From Lucifuga dentata (lineage: Eukaryota; Chordata; Actinopteri; Ophidiiformes; Bythitidae), in contig VXCM01001408.1 of assembly GCA_014773175.1 (NCBI GenBank), forward strand, positions 62,001 to 126,000: 64,000 nt of DNA, given 5' to 3'. The stretch's first letter is position 1. Each line of letters opens with the position of its first letter. The position numbers were made by a program, and so were the translations under genes. The notes beneath the pieces were generated by a model. That model worked only from the letters and a program-made list of their open reading frames with translations. It was not told the origin of the DNA and searched no databases. Shown here one piece after another: positions 13,525-24,312 of this stretch.

Positions 13525-14058
13525 GTGTATGGCACATTAAATGAAGAATATGTGTCAAATGGGTTTCCATATATATCAGATAAATGACCAAATACACAAA
13601 ATCACAAGTTACATACAATTTCTAACCCAGATCTAGCAGGACTACAGTAGTATAAAGTACACTTGGATGGAGAATACTGCAGAAGTCCACAGTCAGCTGT
13701 CAGCTCCAGGCTGTACACTAATTTGATTCTGCAGATTAGATTGCTGCTTCTCTGGTTTCCTATCTGTATGAGAAAGTTGTTTATGTTCACTGATTAGATT
13801 GCCAAAAGCTATGGAAATCACGTGATATCCTAAACTGAATGACAGTTCATCAAGGTAGCATGAAAAGGGACTTTTAATCATCTTGCTCCTTAAAATCACA
13901 TGACATTAAGACTTTGCTGTATTTAAGGCTTCCTGACATGACCAACATCCATCCAACATGCACTGTTGTGACTCCAACACATGCCTCCTGATTGCCAAGG
14001 TGCCTTGAAGGACTATAACAGTGGGGTGGGGGTTGGGGGATGGAGTCTCTGTCAGGGT

Positions 14059-17000
14059 CTACAGGATGAAAGGCAGTATGGAGGAGCGCAGTGTAGGATA
14101 ATCTCTGAATTCCTTTAGGTAGCCACGATGTTTGCCTTTAGCCCATATAGTCATCTGGATGAAAGCCACAATAGTGAAGAAAGCCACAGGCACACACTGA
14201 GTCATCACTGTGAAGCCGATCCAGGAGCCGAGCTGTGAACACAAAGTTTACACACACGCACGTAACAGATTTATGATGAAACACTAGAAGACATAACCAG
14301 ACATAACCAGTAGGTGGCAGCAACAGTGCATCAAGGACAGATGCAGGCGACTCAGCACTCAGAACTCAGTTACCTTGAGAGTGGAATGAATTTCTTTTTC
14401 CATAAAAGTGGTGAATCATTAAATATTTCCTATTTTAGTCATATGTCTACACATTCCAAAAGATAATTGATGACCAAAGTGAAAAGGGGCAAAGCTGACA
14501 TACCAAATTCAAAAGAGGAAGATGATAAAATTCCATAGGCCATATCTAATATATTTGGGTGTGTGGGAGACAGCATTTTCCCCACATAACATTTAATTAT
14601 TTTATATGAACACATTTATTGTATTTAGAGAATTATCATGCTTCTTTGGATGCATGTTTCTGCTCACCTCATATGTATAGTTTGGACAAGAGACCAAGGC
14701 AAAAATCCATGTGAATGGATTTCTTGTTGGGTAAGGAATCTTCTTAACTTTTGAACCTGAGATGATGAATAAATAGAAATGTGTGCATTATTAGGTAATA
14801 TGGTATTGGTTTAATAATGCAAAATAATACCGTAAGCTCACCTGGAGGTTTGAGGTTGCGAAGTGCAACATGTATAGAAAAATTCCCCACTTGGCAGAAC
14901 TGTGGGGACACAAACATTTAAAATTGGCTCTACATAACAGTAGGTTGCTGGATTTAATCTTTCCACTGAGATCTATGACAGTTGCTCTCCTTGAACAACT
15001 TCAGCCCATCTCAGACTTACCAGGAAGATGTAAAGTGCAGCATTCACCTGCTGCTGCCCATAATCTGTTGACACGTGTCACAGAAAGCTGAATTAAGTGA
15101 CACCAACAGTCAACTTACACTGACGAATTGAAGTGAGATTTAAAGGGGTCAGCACTTACAAGGAGGGGTGTAGAGAGGGTGGTTAATGTAGTAAGCCATC
15201 CAAGCCGCGAAGCACCAGTAATAGCCACAGTTCTGGAATAGAAGGTGGAGCTGCAATGAGTCAAACTATACAGATAGAGTTCCATGCAGACTTGATCCTC
15301 ATTCTGAGAATAACAGCGTGTTATTCTGTCATCACACCAAATAAATATATCTTACATTCAAAGGTGCATAGCTCACTCACCTTAAATATGTTTCTTAGAG
15401 GCATGGTTCCATGGGAAATACGATGGACAAACAGTGTCTCCAGAATCCTTTTGATGTAGTGGAAGGAGTGACACATGCAGGCCAAGCTGCAGCAGCAAAC
15501 AAACACATACATATTTAGCTTTGATTCATACATTGTTACAGTCCACTACACTTGGCCCTGACTCGGTGTCAGCATAGCAATGCGCTTCATTGCTGTTTGT
15601 CAGATTAAAGGTGCAAAGCCTGGGATTGTGCGACAAACCACAACAGATCCCTGAAAATACGATACTCACTGTACCACCCAGTGTTTGCTGCTGGTGAATT
15701 CATATTTTGGAGCGTAGATGAATGGCAGACGCAAGTAGAACATTAAGTAGATCAGCAGTGGACCCACGCACTCAGTGAGGAACACCTGCAGAAAACAGAA
15801 CAAAGCTTTCAGTCTCTCTCCATTTTATTATTCATGAGAAAAATCATAAAATACATCAACATAAATACTAAAAGGAATAGTTACATTTATATTTGGCCAC
15901 CATCCATAAAACATCTTGTTGCTTTGTATGTCTACACAACTGCATTTCACTACAAATTCTTTTTAGTCATCTACCTTTATTTGATGGCTCTAGGTAATAT
16001 TGCAGATTCAAATCTTATTTGACATGATATAAATTTATAAAATGTTTCTTTACGCCTTGGATCTCAGCATTGTTTCAACTTATTGACATAGTTAGTAAAA
16101 GAGGTCAAATTTACTTAACCTGTAGAGAAGCATAAAGCATGTAATTCTTGAACAGATCTGAAAGCATGCTACATTTTTCAATTTTTATTCAATTCCAAAT
16201 TTTTCCTCAACCTCCTGTATTTTTTATTGTTTCATTCCAAAATCATAAAAAAAAGTAAATTTAAATGCCAATTCTCAAATTTTGAGTATTCAGTCATTCT
16301 GTTAATAAAACTTTTACTTAAGAAAATACTTTGAATACTTCTATCACTGTTTGACTTTCCCGCAGCCAATCTAACCCTAGTAGAAGGAACAAGTTAATCC
16401 ACTCGGGACTTACTCTGGCTTACCTAACAACCCACTTGTCTAAGTCAAGTCAAAGTCACAGGCAGACCATGTACATCTCCTTGTCACTGACAATCATTCA
16501 GTGCAACAACAATAATATTCGGCATGTGCCAGTGGTAAATGAGCAGCATGTAATACCAGCTTTCCACAAATTATATGAACAAGCAAAGAGGGCTCATTAT
16601 GAAACAGATCTCTGAATCAGCACCTGGAGCAGAGCCCAACTGCTGATCCCTGCTACCCGCACTGTTACACTACACCACTCACACTGGTATCATATGGAAG
16701 CCGGGCCAAGCATGGGGGTNCCCGCACTGTTACACTACACCACTCACACTGGTATCATATGGAAGCCGGGCCAAGCATGGGGGTTGTATTAGGGTGGTTG
16801 AGGACACACAGTGAAGTCTGGGTGCGTAAGGAGCTGCTGCAGTGAAAGGCGAGTGAGAGGTCAGGGGGATAAACACCTTTGGGAGAAATGGGTCCAGAAG
16901 ATTACATGTCCTCGTACAGAGGACAGGCAAGCAGGAGATGAGAGATAAATGGCCACAGTAAATCGCCTCTATCACATTTATATTCAGAACTACAAGTTAC

Positions 17001-19076
17001 TGGGTTCATGTTTTAGCCAAATCATGTATACTGTACATTACTGCTGATCATTTCCCAGCACATTGCCTGATTTACTGATTCTCTGCACTGCATTTATGAG
17101 CTACAGTGCACGGTTAGAAAACCAAACCCAGAAGACAAAAATAAAAGCACTGACAGGGAGAGTTTTCAAACCAGGCCCTGTCCAGAACTGCATTACCACG
17201 TAACAATAACCCAACCTTGAGACATTTATAAAGGTGACAAAATGTTTGCTATGATGGATTACCTATCTCAAACAATGTTCAGTTCTCTACAAGTCAATTT
17301 TCATACTGATATGAATGGAAAGCAACAATCTGGGGAAATTGGTCTATAGGAAATTGGTCTATAACTGGTATGCTTTGGAGAATGTCTACTTTAACGTGAA
17401 GTCGGTGGACTAAAACATACATTGGTATGGTATACTGTACTCGGTGTGAATGTGTGTAACGTTTGTATGTGGGCACAGTTGCACTCACGGTTCCCCATGT
17501 CACCTGGGCTCCTAGGTCACTGAAGTAAAAGCTGGCTGTGGTTCCCACAGGAAGTGTCTGGAGAATATCCTCATCTCTAAGACACTTACCCTCTGGTGAA
17601 CATAACAAAACACAACTAACATCTAAGACACAACCAGAGAACATACACTTCCTCTCCTGGTTTTATCACAACCTCTATCATTCAGTTAAAGTGTATAAAT
17701 GCAAAAATACATCATTAAAAGAATGCGGCAGGCGTACTTGGATCCAAACGCAAGGATTGCCTGGCTGGATACCACTTTGGATCTGCCAAAAAAAAAAAAA
17801 GACTCTCAGCATGCTGTAGATTATTCATGAATTGGAAGGTCAGCCAAAGAATATCTCAATTTTATCATAATTTCATAAATTTACTCACTTGATTTGTGAA
17901 ACAAAGCCTTAATATCCAAAACAGTGGCAGTTGGTTCTACCTACAATCAGAATATGGAGAAGAAACCTTCATTTTGAGCTAGCATTGGGGTATAGAGACT
18001 GCCATATTAACATGTTCTTGGTTAATGAACAATAGAATAGCCAAACAGAAGGCATCATAAGTCTGCTGCTTATTGCTACTGATTGCTCCCTTCATCTAAG
18101 AGATTTTTTTTTTTTTACTTCTTTTGGAATTTGTTAGGCTTGTATCTTTTTAATTTCAGCTGTAATTCGACATTTCTGACAAAACTCTAGATAAAGGAGA
18201 AAATTTCTGCAACCCAGTATAATCCAAATGATATGCCGCACTTCATCTAAAACAAATATGTTTCTTCTGACTTCATTAAAAAGCAGTCAGCCTTTGCTTA
18301 CAATCATAAGGCTTGTTAAAATCAAAAATGCTACATCATGTTACCTGTTGTTAAGCACTCTGTCTGTTGGGTAGGACTTAATATCTGTGATCAGAATGAA
18401 TCATGCTAATTGTGGTGAACATTATCTCTCTTCTAAAATCATTATGGCCAGCATGAAAGGCGAGAGCAATCAGAAACCCTCCATCACCCTGACACTCACC
18501 TTGTCCAGCAGCAGGAGCTTCTCCTTTGTCTTTGAGTCCAATATCTCCACCTCAAAGTAAACAATCCTTTTTGCCTTTTTGGGAGGTTTAGGTTTTGGCC
18601 TTGGTGCAGATTTTTTCTCAGTCTCTGCAACATTTATACTCTTTGCTTCTAAAGCAAGTACATCCATGACACGGTTTGTTTCCAAACCTCAGTAGCCTAA
18701 GCAAGGTGTGTTCAGAGATGCTGGTTACTGTCCACTGGCATGGAGAGCAGGTCCCAACTCACCGTCAAAGGAAATGTTAGTCCAAGCTGCTGTATCTGCC
18801 TTGATCTCTTTTGGATTCTGAATAGCTTTCAGAAGAAGAGTGACATAAAAATGTCAGACCATAAACACTTGTTGAAGCATGTGTGAGAGAGACGAAGCAA
18901 CCGAGGTGTGAAGAAATAAAGAGATCTAGGCTTCAAGAGATCTATGCTTCTAAGAACAAGAATGAGAAGTCAACCTGCCTCACCTGAATAGCTTCTGCCT
19001 TGTGGTCAAAGGCCCCCCCCTTCATGCAACAAAACGCACTGAAGACGAAACCGGAGAGCCCCAAGACATAATCCAT
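14059..19076 (-). CDS. tecr: Very-long-chain trans-2,3-enoyl-CoA reductase (TECR family), long N-terminal form
   Basis: Thirteen exons on the minus strand join in phase to 398 residues: 19076-18984, 18817-18763, 18687-18500, 17940-17889, 17782-17738, 17592-17489, 15785-15670, 15486-15381, 15232-15160, 15064-15021, 14899-14842, 14756-14668, 14232-14059. From about residue 95 the protein follows TECR: ubiquitin-like N-terminal fold ([14 protein letters not shown]), then the multi-pass steroid-5-alpha-reductase-like domain ([53 protein letters not shown]). TECR catalyses the last reduction in very-long-chain fatty acid elongation in the ER. The first three exons add about 90 residues absent from the human 308-residue form, including a short hydrophobic/Cys segment and a Lys/Pro-rich stretch. 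A fish TECR-like paralogue (tecrl2 type) is an alternative name. It lies head-to-head with dnajb1, as a neighbour of dnajb1 like human TECR. Confidence 0.92.
15786..17488 (-). other. tecr intron with duplicated assembly segment
   Basis: This 1.7-kb intron is AT-rich and without genes. Bases 16656-16719 and 16721-16784 are identical and separated by one N (16720), an assembly-type duplication. The right part (about 17240-17385) resembles one arm of the TTAA foldback family described at 58288-59032. Confidence 0.6.
17941..18499 (-). other. tecr intron 3
   Basis: Intron of 559 bp between the Lys/Pro-rich exon and the next exon. It is AT-rich with a short T run, and no feature was recognised. 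Confidence 0.5.
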
Positions 19077-20590
19077 AGCATGCCATTTGCAGGGCTAAAT
19101 ATAAGTTGCCTGATTTGCTTCACGCCAGCTTGCTAACCTTGGGAAGCTACATACAAGCCTACCCAGTGACAGATGCCAATGTGCTCTCTGTAGACCTATA
19201 AGATGCATCTCTTATGTGCACTGCTCCTCGCTTGGCAAAGGTCCCCACTAAAACCATGATCATGCATCAAAGACAGACGCATGCCAACATCCCCTTCCCC
19301 CATACCACCTGTGTGGCTGGTATTCTTTTCCATCTCTAACCTCCCAAACAAAGCCAAGCATGTGTCAGCACCTGCATGTGTCCATGTTTGTGTTCTACAT
19401 AAACAGAATTCTTGACCCAGTTTCTGCTGAACTAGATTTATGGTGAGAGGAAGCTGATAAAAACGCTGATCACAGATGCCTTTCACTGCAAACCGTCATC
19501 ATCCAGCCAACTACATATATGTTTGCAATATATTGTGTGCTCTATTTATAACCAGTAAGGACAGCTCAAGCCACCAGCAAGTAGCAGTATCATTGTTTGC
19601 ATTCCAATTTCTTTGAGTATTGGATGAGAAAAATCCTACTGCTGAACTTATACTATATAGTTCTTAAATTGATCTGAAACACTGCAAAGCAAAAGCATAG
19701 GAGTATTTATCCAATACTCTGGGTCAGCCAATCATGGGCCTATGTTTGATGAGGGAGGATCTGGGTCAGCCTATCAAAGTCCTCCATTCAGAGTTGGTTC
19801 TATGCTGTACTTGCAACAACCACAGTAGAGAACCATCCCAGAAGGATGGACTCAAGGCTTGAAGGAAGTAAGAAAAGACAAGGCTGAGGGACTAAAACCT
19901 GCATGTTAAACAGTTGTCAATCAAGCATCATTTTTGTGTTAATTGTCTCAGAGTGGAGGGGCCTGTGTGTGTGTGAGTGTGTGTAAATGTGTGCATTGTG
20001 AACAGTTGGTGATATGTTAACGTGTTAACATCTGGAGAATGTTAACTCATAAGCTTTAATCACGTATCAAAAATCACTAGTGGTGTCAGTGCGCCCTCTG
20101 GTGTATTGTTTGAAAACAGCAATCTAAAGCCAAAGTTACAAATGTCAAACAGGTTTGTAAAATCCTTTATTGCAGTTAATTTTGGCTACGTTTCTGCAGA
20201 CAGAAGCACATTTTTCCTGTCAATCTGTTTTACTGTTTGAGATTACGTTCATTTAATGAGAGAGGTCTTTATGATTTATTAAAAGTTCATTCATTTTGGA
20301 AAAAGTTTGGAAAAATCACTTAGGAAATAACATGGAAAATGTGGGCCATTAATTATTATTTCATAGAACTACAGACAGATGCCAAATAAATATTGTATTA
20401 TTAACAAAGTAAATATGTTTCTTACAATGTTGCTCAAAGAACTGATCATGTTAAGACATGTATAGATGCTGACATTATGCGTGTACTCTGTTAAAAGGTT
20501 GTTTACAGATGACGTAACATCCGTTGCGCTTTTTCCGCGCGAAATGCAACTGGTGGGCGGAAGAGACGCGAGGCTACAGCAGTTGTTAAA
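19077..20590 (-). promoter_or_regulatory. tecr upstream region with a MEF2-type site
   Basis: The sequence 5' of the tecr start contains CTATTTATAA at 19542-19551, an exact match to the MEF2 consensus YTAWWWWTAR, about 470 bp upstream of the ATG. Two short similar segments (CTGGGTCAGCC) lie near 19719 and 19760. Function is inferred and the transcription start is unknown. The rest is AT-rich with no gene. Confidence 0.3.
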
Positions 20591-20596
20591 GCAACA

Positions 20597-20803
20597 ATGC
20601 CGTGTTCGTGCGTTGTTTTTGGTTGTACCAATTGCTCAAATCCAAGAAAAAGCATAAGTTTTTATCGTGTACCTAGAGTTTGCTTAACCAAGGGTGATCG
20701 ACATTGGAAGCTATCCAAACAACGCAGGAAGAGATGGTTAAACTTACGTCTGTCTTCCGGTGGAGCTTACAGACACCTATATAAAAATCTTGCCACAACA
20801 TGA
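20597..20803 (+). pseudogene. Orphan THAP-like zinc-finger reading frame (fragment)
   Basis: A 68-residue frame begins MPCSCVVFGCTN and continues ISFYRVPR and RRKRWLNL. This is the start of a THAP C2CH finger (Met, CxxxxC-type pair, then a basic Trp-containing helix). The second half of the finger (C-x2-H and the AVPTIF-type box) is missing before the stop, and no clear splice donor leads to one. It may be a solitary first exon or a transposon-derived remnant. A decayed transposon-type coding fragment lies 0.6 kb downstream on the other strand. Weak but recognisable. Confidence 0.4.
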
Positions 20804-21439
20804 AGTAACCACTACATATTTATTTCATATATACGGTATATATGTAGCAGGTTCACACATAAATCCTCATTGATCCCCATATTAGTCATATTCCTCTTGC
20901 ATAAGATGAACGCTAGCTAGCTGAGACTGATCAGTTTTGACAGCTGGCATCTGAGCAGATTGTGATCAATACCATGTCAGTACACACACACGGATCCACA
21001 AACAAGACAAGATTACCACCAGAAAACGCTTGGGTTCTCAACATGCCAAAGGCTATGTGTCAGTGACCTGTGTACCATTATGCAAAGATTAAAAGTACGG
21101 TGAGCCGCGTACTAACAAACCCACTCAGCAGCGCTGACTGCCGGCCGGCGAAACGGCCAGTGATCGTCAGTGGGCTAAAATAATTACAGCAACTTAACAG
21201 CTTAATAGTCTGACACACTCAATGTCATAAATGACAAGCATGGTCACGGCGTGTACTCGTGGAAAATATATCATATAATCATATCAATCAACCATAAACG
21301 GTATTCCTCCCGCAGCTTTGTCATGCAGCGAACGTTCAACAATGCAACAAGTACAGGATGTATGTCAACGTTAAGTGAAGCTAGCTACAGCATCACACAA
21401 AGCATTTTTTTTTTTAAGTTATATCGTTTTTATTCTCCA

Positions 21440-21790
21440 TTCTTTTGTAGGCCTTCACCTGTACCCTCGAGTAAAACGAAGTCTGCAGGACCAGGTAGTC
21501 CATTATGTTTACCAAGTCGACAGCTGGTAAATCTCGTGATTCCCGCTAGAAATCTGTTTTGACCATGCAGCACGGGTCTCTGCCATCACACGAAGCTATT
21601 TTTTGAAAACATATCTGTCTTTTATATTTGGTGGTAAACCATCGAGATATCCAGAATACCGTTTGCTCTGCATTGCTGACCACCAATCACTGCCCACCAC
21701 TTCCGCTCGATGACGTCTAAAATCACGTGACTGTAAACAAGTTTTTCGAATCGGAAAAGAAAAAACGTACATGTGCATAAATACCACTGA
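21440..21790 (-). pseudogene. Decayed transposon-type coding fragment
   Basis: On the minus strand the frame SDWWSAMQSKRYSGYLDGLP is followed, after a one-base frameshift in an A run, by IASCDGRDP. After an in-frame stop it continues DLVNIMDYLVLQTSFYSR and KAYKRMENKN. The arrangement (a YL...LPP segment, an IxxCxGxDP segment, a DYLVLQTSFY segment, a KAYKxxE segment) recalls multicopy, transposon-associated proteins common in fish and invertebrate genomes, as far as I remember them. At least one frameshift and one stop make it non-functional. The exact family is not certain. Confidence 0.4.
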
Positions 21791-22064
21791 AAGCTAGTTT
21801 CCTCAAGGACAATGGACAGCATCATTTACACGAGAAAGTATGGCTAAAGTACTTTTCAGCTCTGCTCATAATAAAATTTGTTGTGAAACATTAAGACAGG
21901 CGTGTTACCAGATATTAGTAGCTGCATTGCGCTGTTTACTAAATTTGATTATTGGCTGGATGTTGGTTTCAGCTAAGACGGAAGCTCGGGAGGGACTGAA
22001 GTCACTAAACTTCTCGCGATACTTGTAATGACAAACCACACATCAGCAGCAACCAGGCAGGCGC

Positions 22065-22077
22065 TTCCAGAAGTTTC
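22065..22077. promoter_or_regulatory. Heat-shock element upstream of dnajb1
   Basis: TTCCAGAAGTTTC is a perfect three-unit HSF1 site (TTCnnGAAnnTTC), about 320 bp upstream of the dnajb1 start codon. DNAJB1 (HSP40) is a classical HSF1 target in vertebrates, so site and gene agree. Binding itself is inferred. Confidence 0.7.
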
Positions 22078-22320
22078 CTCGCTTGCCCGTTATGTTTGTG
22101 CTAATACATGGTATATCATACTTTGTCAGAATAACGTCTTGTTTCTTGATGTCTGGTGTTGGTTTAGTTTGCATTTATTCTCAGTAAAGTGCAGAACAGA
22201 AAGCTGTGACCGGACTGCGACAAGATACGAGTACTAAGGAGTGCTAGGCGGCTAGCTGATGTGACAGCTGCACAGCTGCAGCGGAGAGTGTTGACCTGCA
22301 CACCGAAGGCTGGATACGGT

Positions 22321-22356
22321 ATGTGGCACCACACGACGCCAGTGATGTTCATATGA
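22321..22356 (+). other. Short upstream ORF in the dnajb1 leader
   Basis: An 11-codon ATG frame ([11 protein letters not shown]) ends in a TGA that overlaps the in-frame upstream ATG at 22353 (ATGA overlap). Whether it lies in the mRNA depends on the unknown transcription start. Confidence 0.35.
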
Positions 22357-22385
22357 AGGGAAAGAAGGGCAGGTCAGGCATTGCC

Positions 22386-24312
22386 ATGGGTAAAGATTAC
22401 TACAATGTGCTGGGAATCACCAAAGGGGCCACTGAAGATGAGATAAAAAAGGCGTACCGAAAACAGGCCCTGCGATACCATCCTGACAAAAACAAGTCTG
22501 CTGGTGCTGAGGAGAAATTCAAAGAGATCGCTGAGGCCTATGATGTTCTTAGTGATGCCAAGAAAAAGGACATATATGATCATTATGGAGAAGAAGGTAA
22601 GTGTAAGTGTAGTACTTAGTCAGTTCATCTGTGTGTAACTTAGACTTGGCCGAGTTATCGAATCATTGAGTTAAGAGTCGGATTTCGACTGAATCCATTG
22701 ATCCGGTTCGCAACCTTTAGGCTACTTTACCTTTAGGCTACTTTAGGCTGCATCTGGTTTCCAGTATAAATTAGAGATCCAATATATTTACATAATTTTC
22801 CTTTTACTGGATCCTCCACCCTCGAGATAACACATTCTGTATATTAGCTATGAAAACAGCGTCTTTAGATTTGGCTCTAGCAATCTAATTTGTGTGGGCA
22901 GCTGTCATCACCTGCATATGTAGTGTACTTGAGCGTCCACTAGGGTGCATCCTTGCTTACGAAGGAACAGGCTAGGCCAGGCTAGTGACTTAACCTAGCC
23001 TAGCCTGGGGTAATTGCAGGGCTCCATTCACATGGTATAATGAAGAATGGAACAGCATTGCTTTTAGCAATCATCATACATGACTGGATTGCTTATCAGC
23101 AAATGCTGTGTTAAAGGCTGAGAACCTCATTAGCTGTGATTGTGGCATGGATGTGATTTCGTCAGGAATAATGTGATTGTTGTACTGTTGATTCCTGATG
23201 GCCTACCCATTATGTAAATACACTTAATCTGACTGTGTTTCCTTGGCAATTGTGTATCAGTTTTTTTTTTTTTTTTACAGTGGTCTTTGGGCAAAAGCAC
23301 AAGCATTTGGTCTCAGGCCTCTGATGTTTATTTGTGTCTTCATTCTCTTTAGGACTAAAGGGTTCAACTGGTGGTGGAGGTGGAGGACACAGCGGTCCAA
23401 GCTACAACTACACCTTCCATGGAGACCCTCATGCAATGTTTGCAGAGTTCTTTGGTGGCCGTAGCCCCTTTGATCACTTTTTCCCACAAAATGGGGATGG
23501 TGATATGGGCAATGATGACCCCTTTTCAGCATTTGGTATGGGTGGCATGGGTGCCATGGGTGGTATGGGTGGGTTTCATAGGCCCTTTAAATCCCAGCCG
23601 AGAGGCCCCCACAGAGCACATGAGAAAAAGAAGGACCCACCTGTGATGCATGAGCTGAAGGTGAGCCTGGAGGAGGTCTTCTCTGGCTGCACCAAAAAGA
23701 TGAAGATTTCCCGCAAGCGGCTGAACCCAGATGGCTGCACGGTGCATAACGAGGACAAGATTTTGACAGTTGACATCAAACGTGGCTGGAAGGAGGGAAC
23801 CAAAATTACTTTCCCCAGGGAAGGAGATGAAACTCCCTCAAACATTCCTGCAGATGTGGTGTTTGTGGTGAAAGACAAACCTCACCCAGTGTTCCGAAGA
23901 GAGGGCTCAGATATAATCTACCCTGCAAAAATATCACTCAAAGATGTAGGTGAACACTGTTGATATCAGAACATGTCACTCAAGCTTTGTTCGCTGTTTG
24001 TTCATGGACAGAAAGGCTGACAAAAACCAAACGTCACTGGTTTATCTGTCTAATTGCCCCATTCTCTCTGTCTCTCACCAGGCATTGTGTGGATGCACAG
24101 TCAGCGCCCCAACTCTGGACGGCCGGACCATCACCGTGACCTCCAGAGACGTTGTCAAGCCTGGAATGAAAAAGCGTATTGTCGGAGAAGGGCTTCCCCT
24201 ATCCAAGTATCCTGAGAAGAGGGGAGATATGATTTTGGACTTTACAGTGAAATTCCCTGACAAGTTGGGCCAAAGTACCTGTGACGCCCTGAGTCAGATC
24301 CTTCCACCATGA
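22386..24312 (+). CDS. dnajb1: DNAJB1 (HSP40) co-chaperone
   Basis: Three exons (22386-22596, 23353-23945, 24082-24312) join in phase to 344 residues, close to the 340 of human DNAJB1. Residues 1-70 are the J domain with HPD at 32-34, which stimulates HSP70 ATPase activity. A Gly-rich region with PhFGGR-type motifs ([14 protein letters not shown]) and a Gly/Met repeat follows, then the two beta-barrel client-binding domains ([48 protein letters not shown]) and the C-terminal dimerisation segment. The start is chosen at GCCATGG, giving the canonical MGKDYY. An in-frame ATG 33 bases upstream could add 11 residues. DNAJB4 is the nearest alternative, but linkage to tecr, gipc1 and samd1 favours DNAJB1. 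A heat-shock element lies upstream. Confidence 0.93.
22597..23352 (+). other. dnajb1 intron 1
   Basis: Intron of 756 bp with GT and AG ends. It contains local repeats of CTTTAGGCTACTTT and GGCTAG-type sequence and a T run before the acceptor. No gene was seen. Confidence 0.6.

Noticed and set aside
23275..23878. Minus-strand ORFs over dnajb1
   Set aside because: They are shadows of the Gly/Phe-rich and client-binding coding exon on the plus strand.
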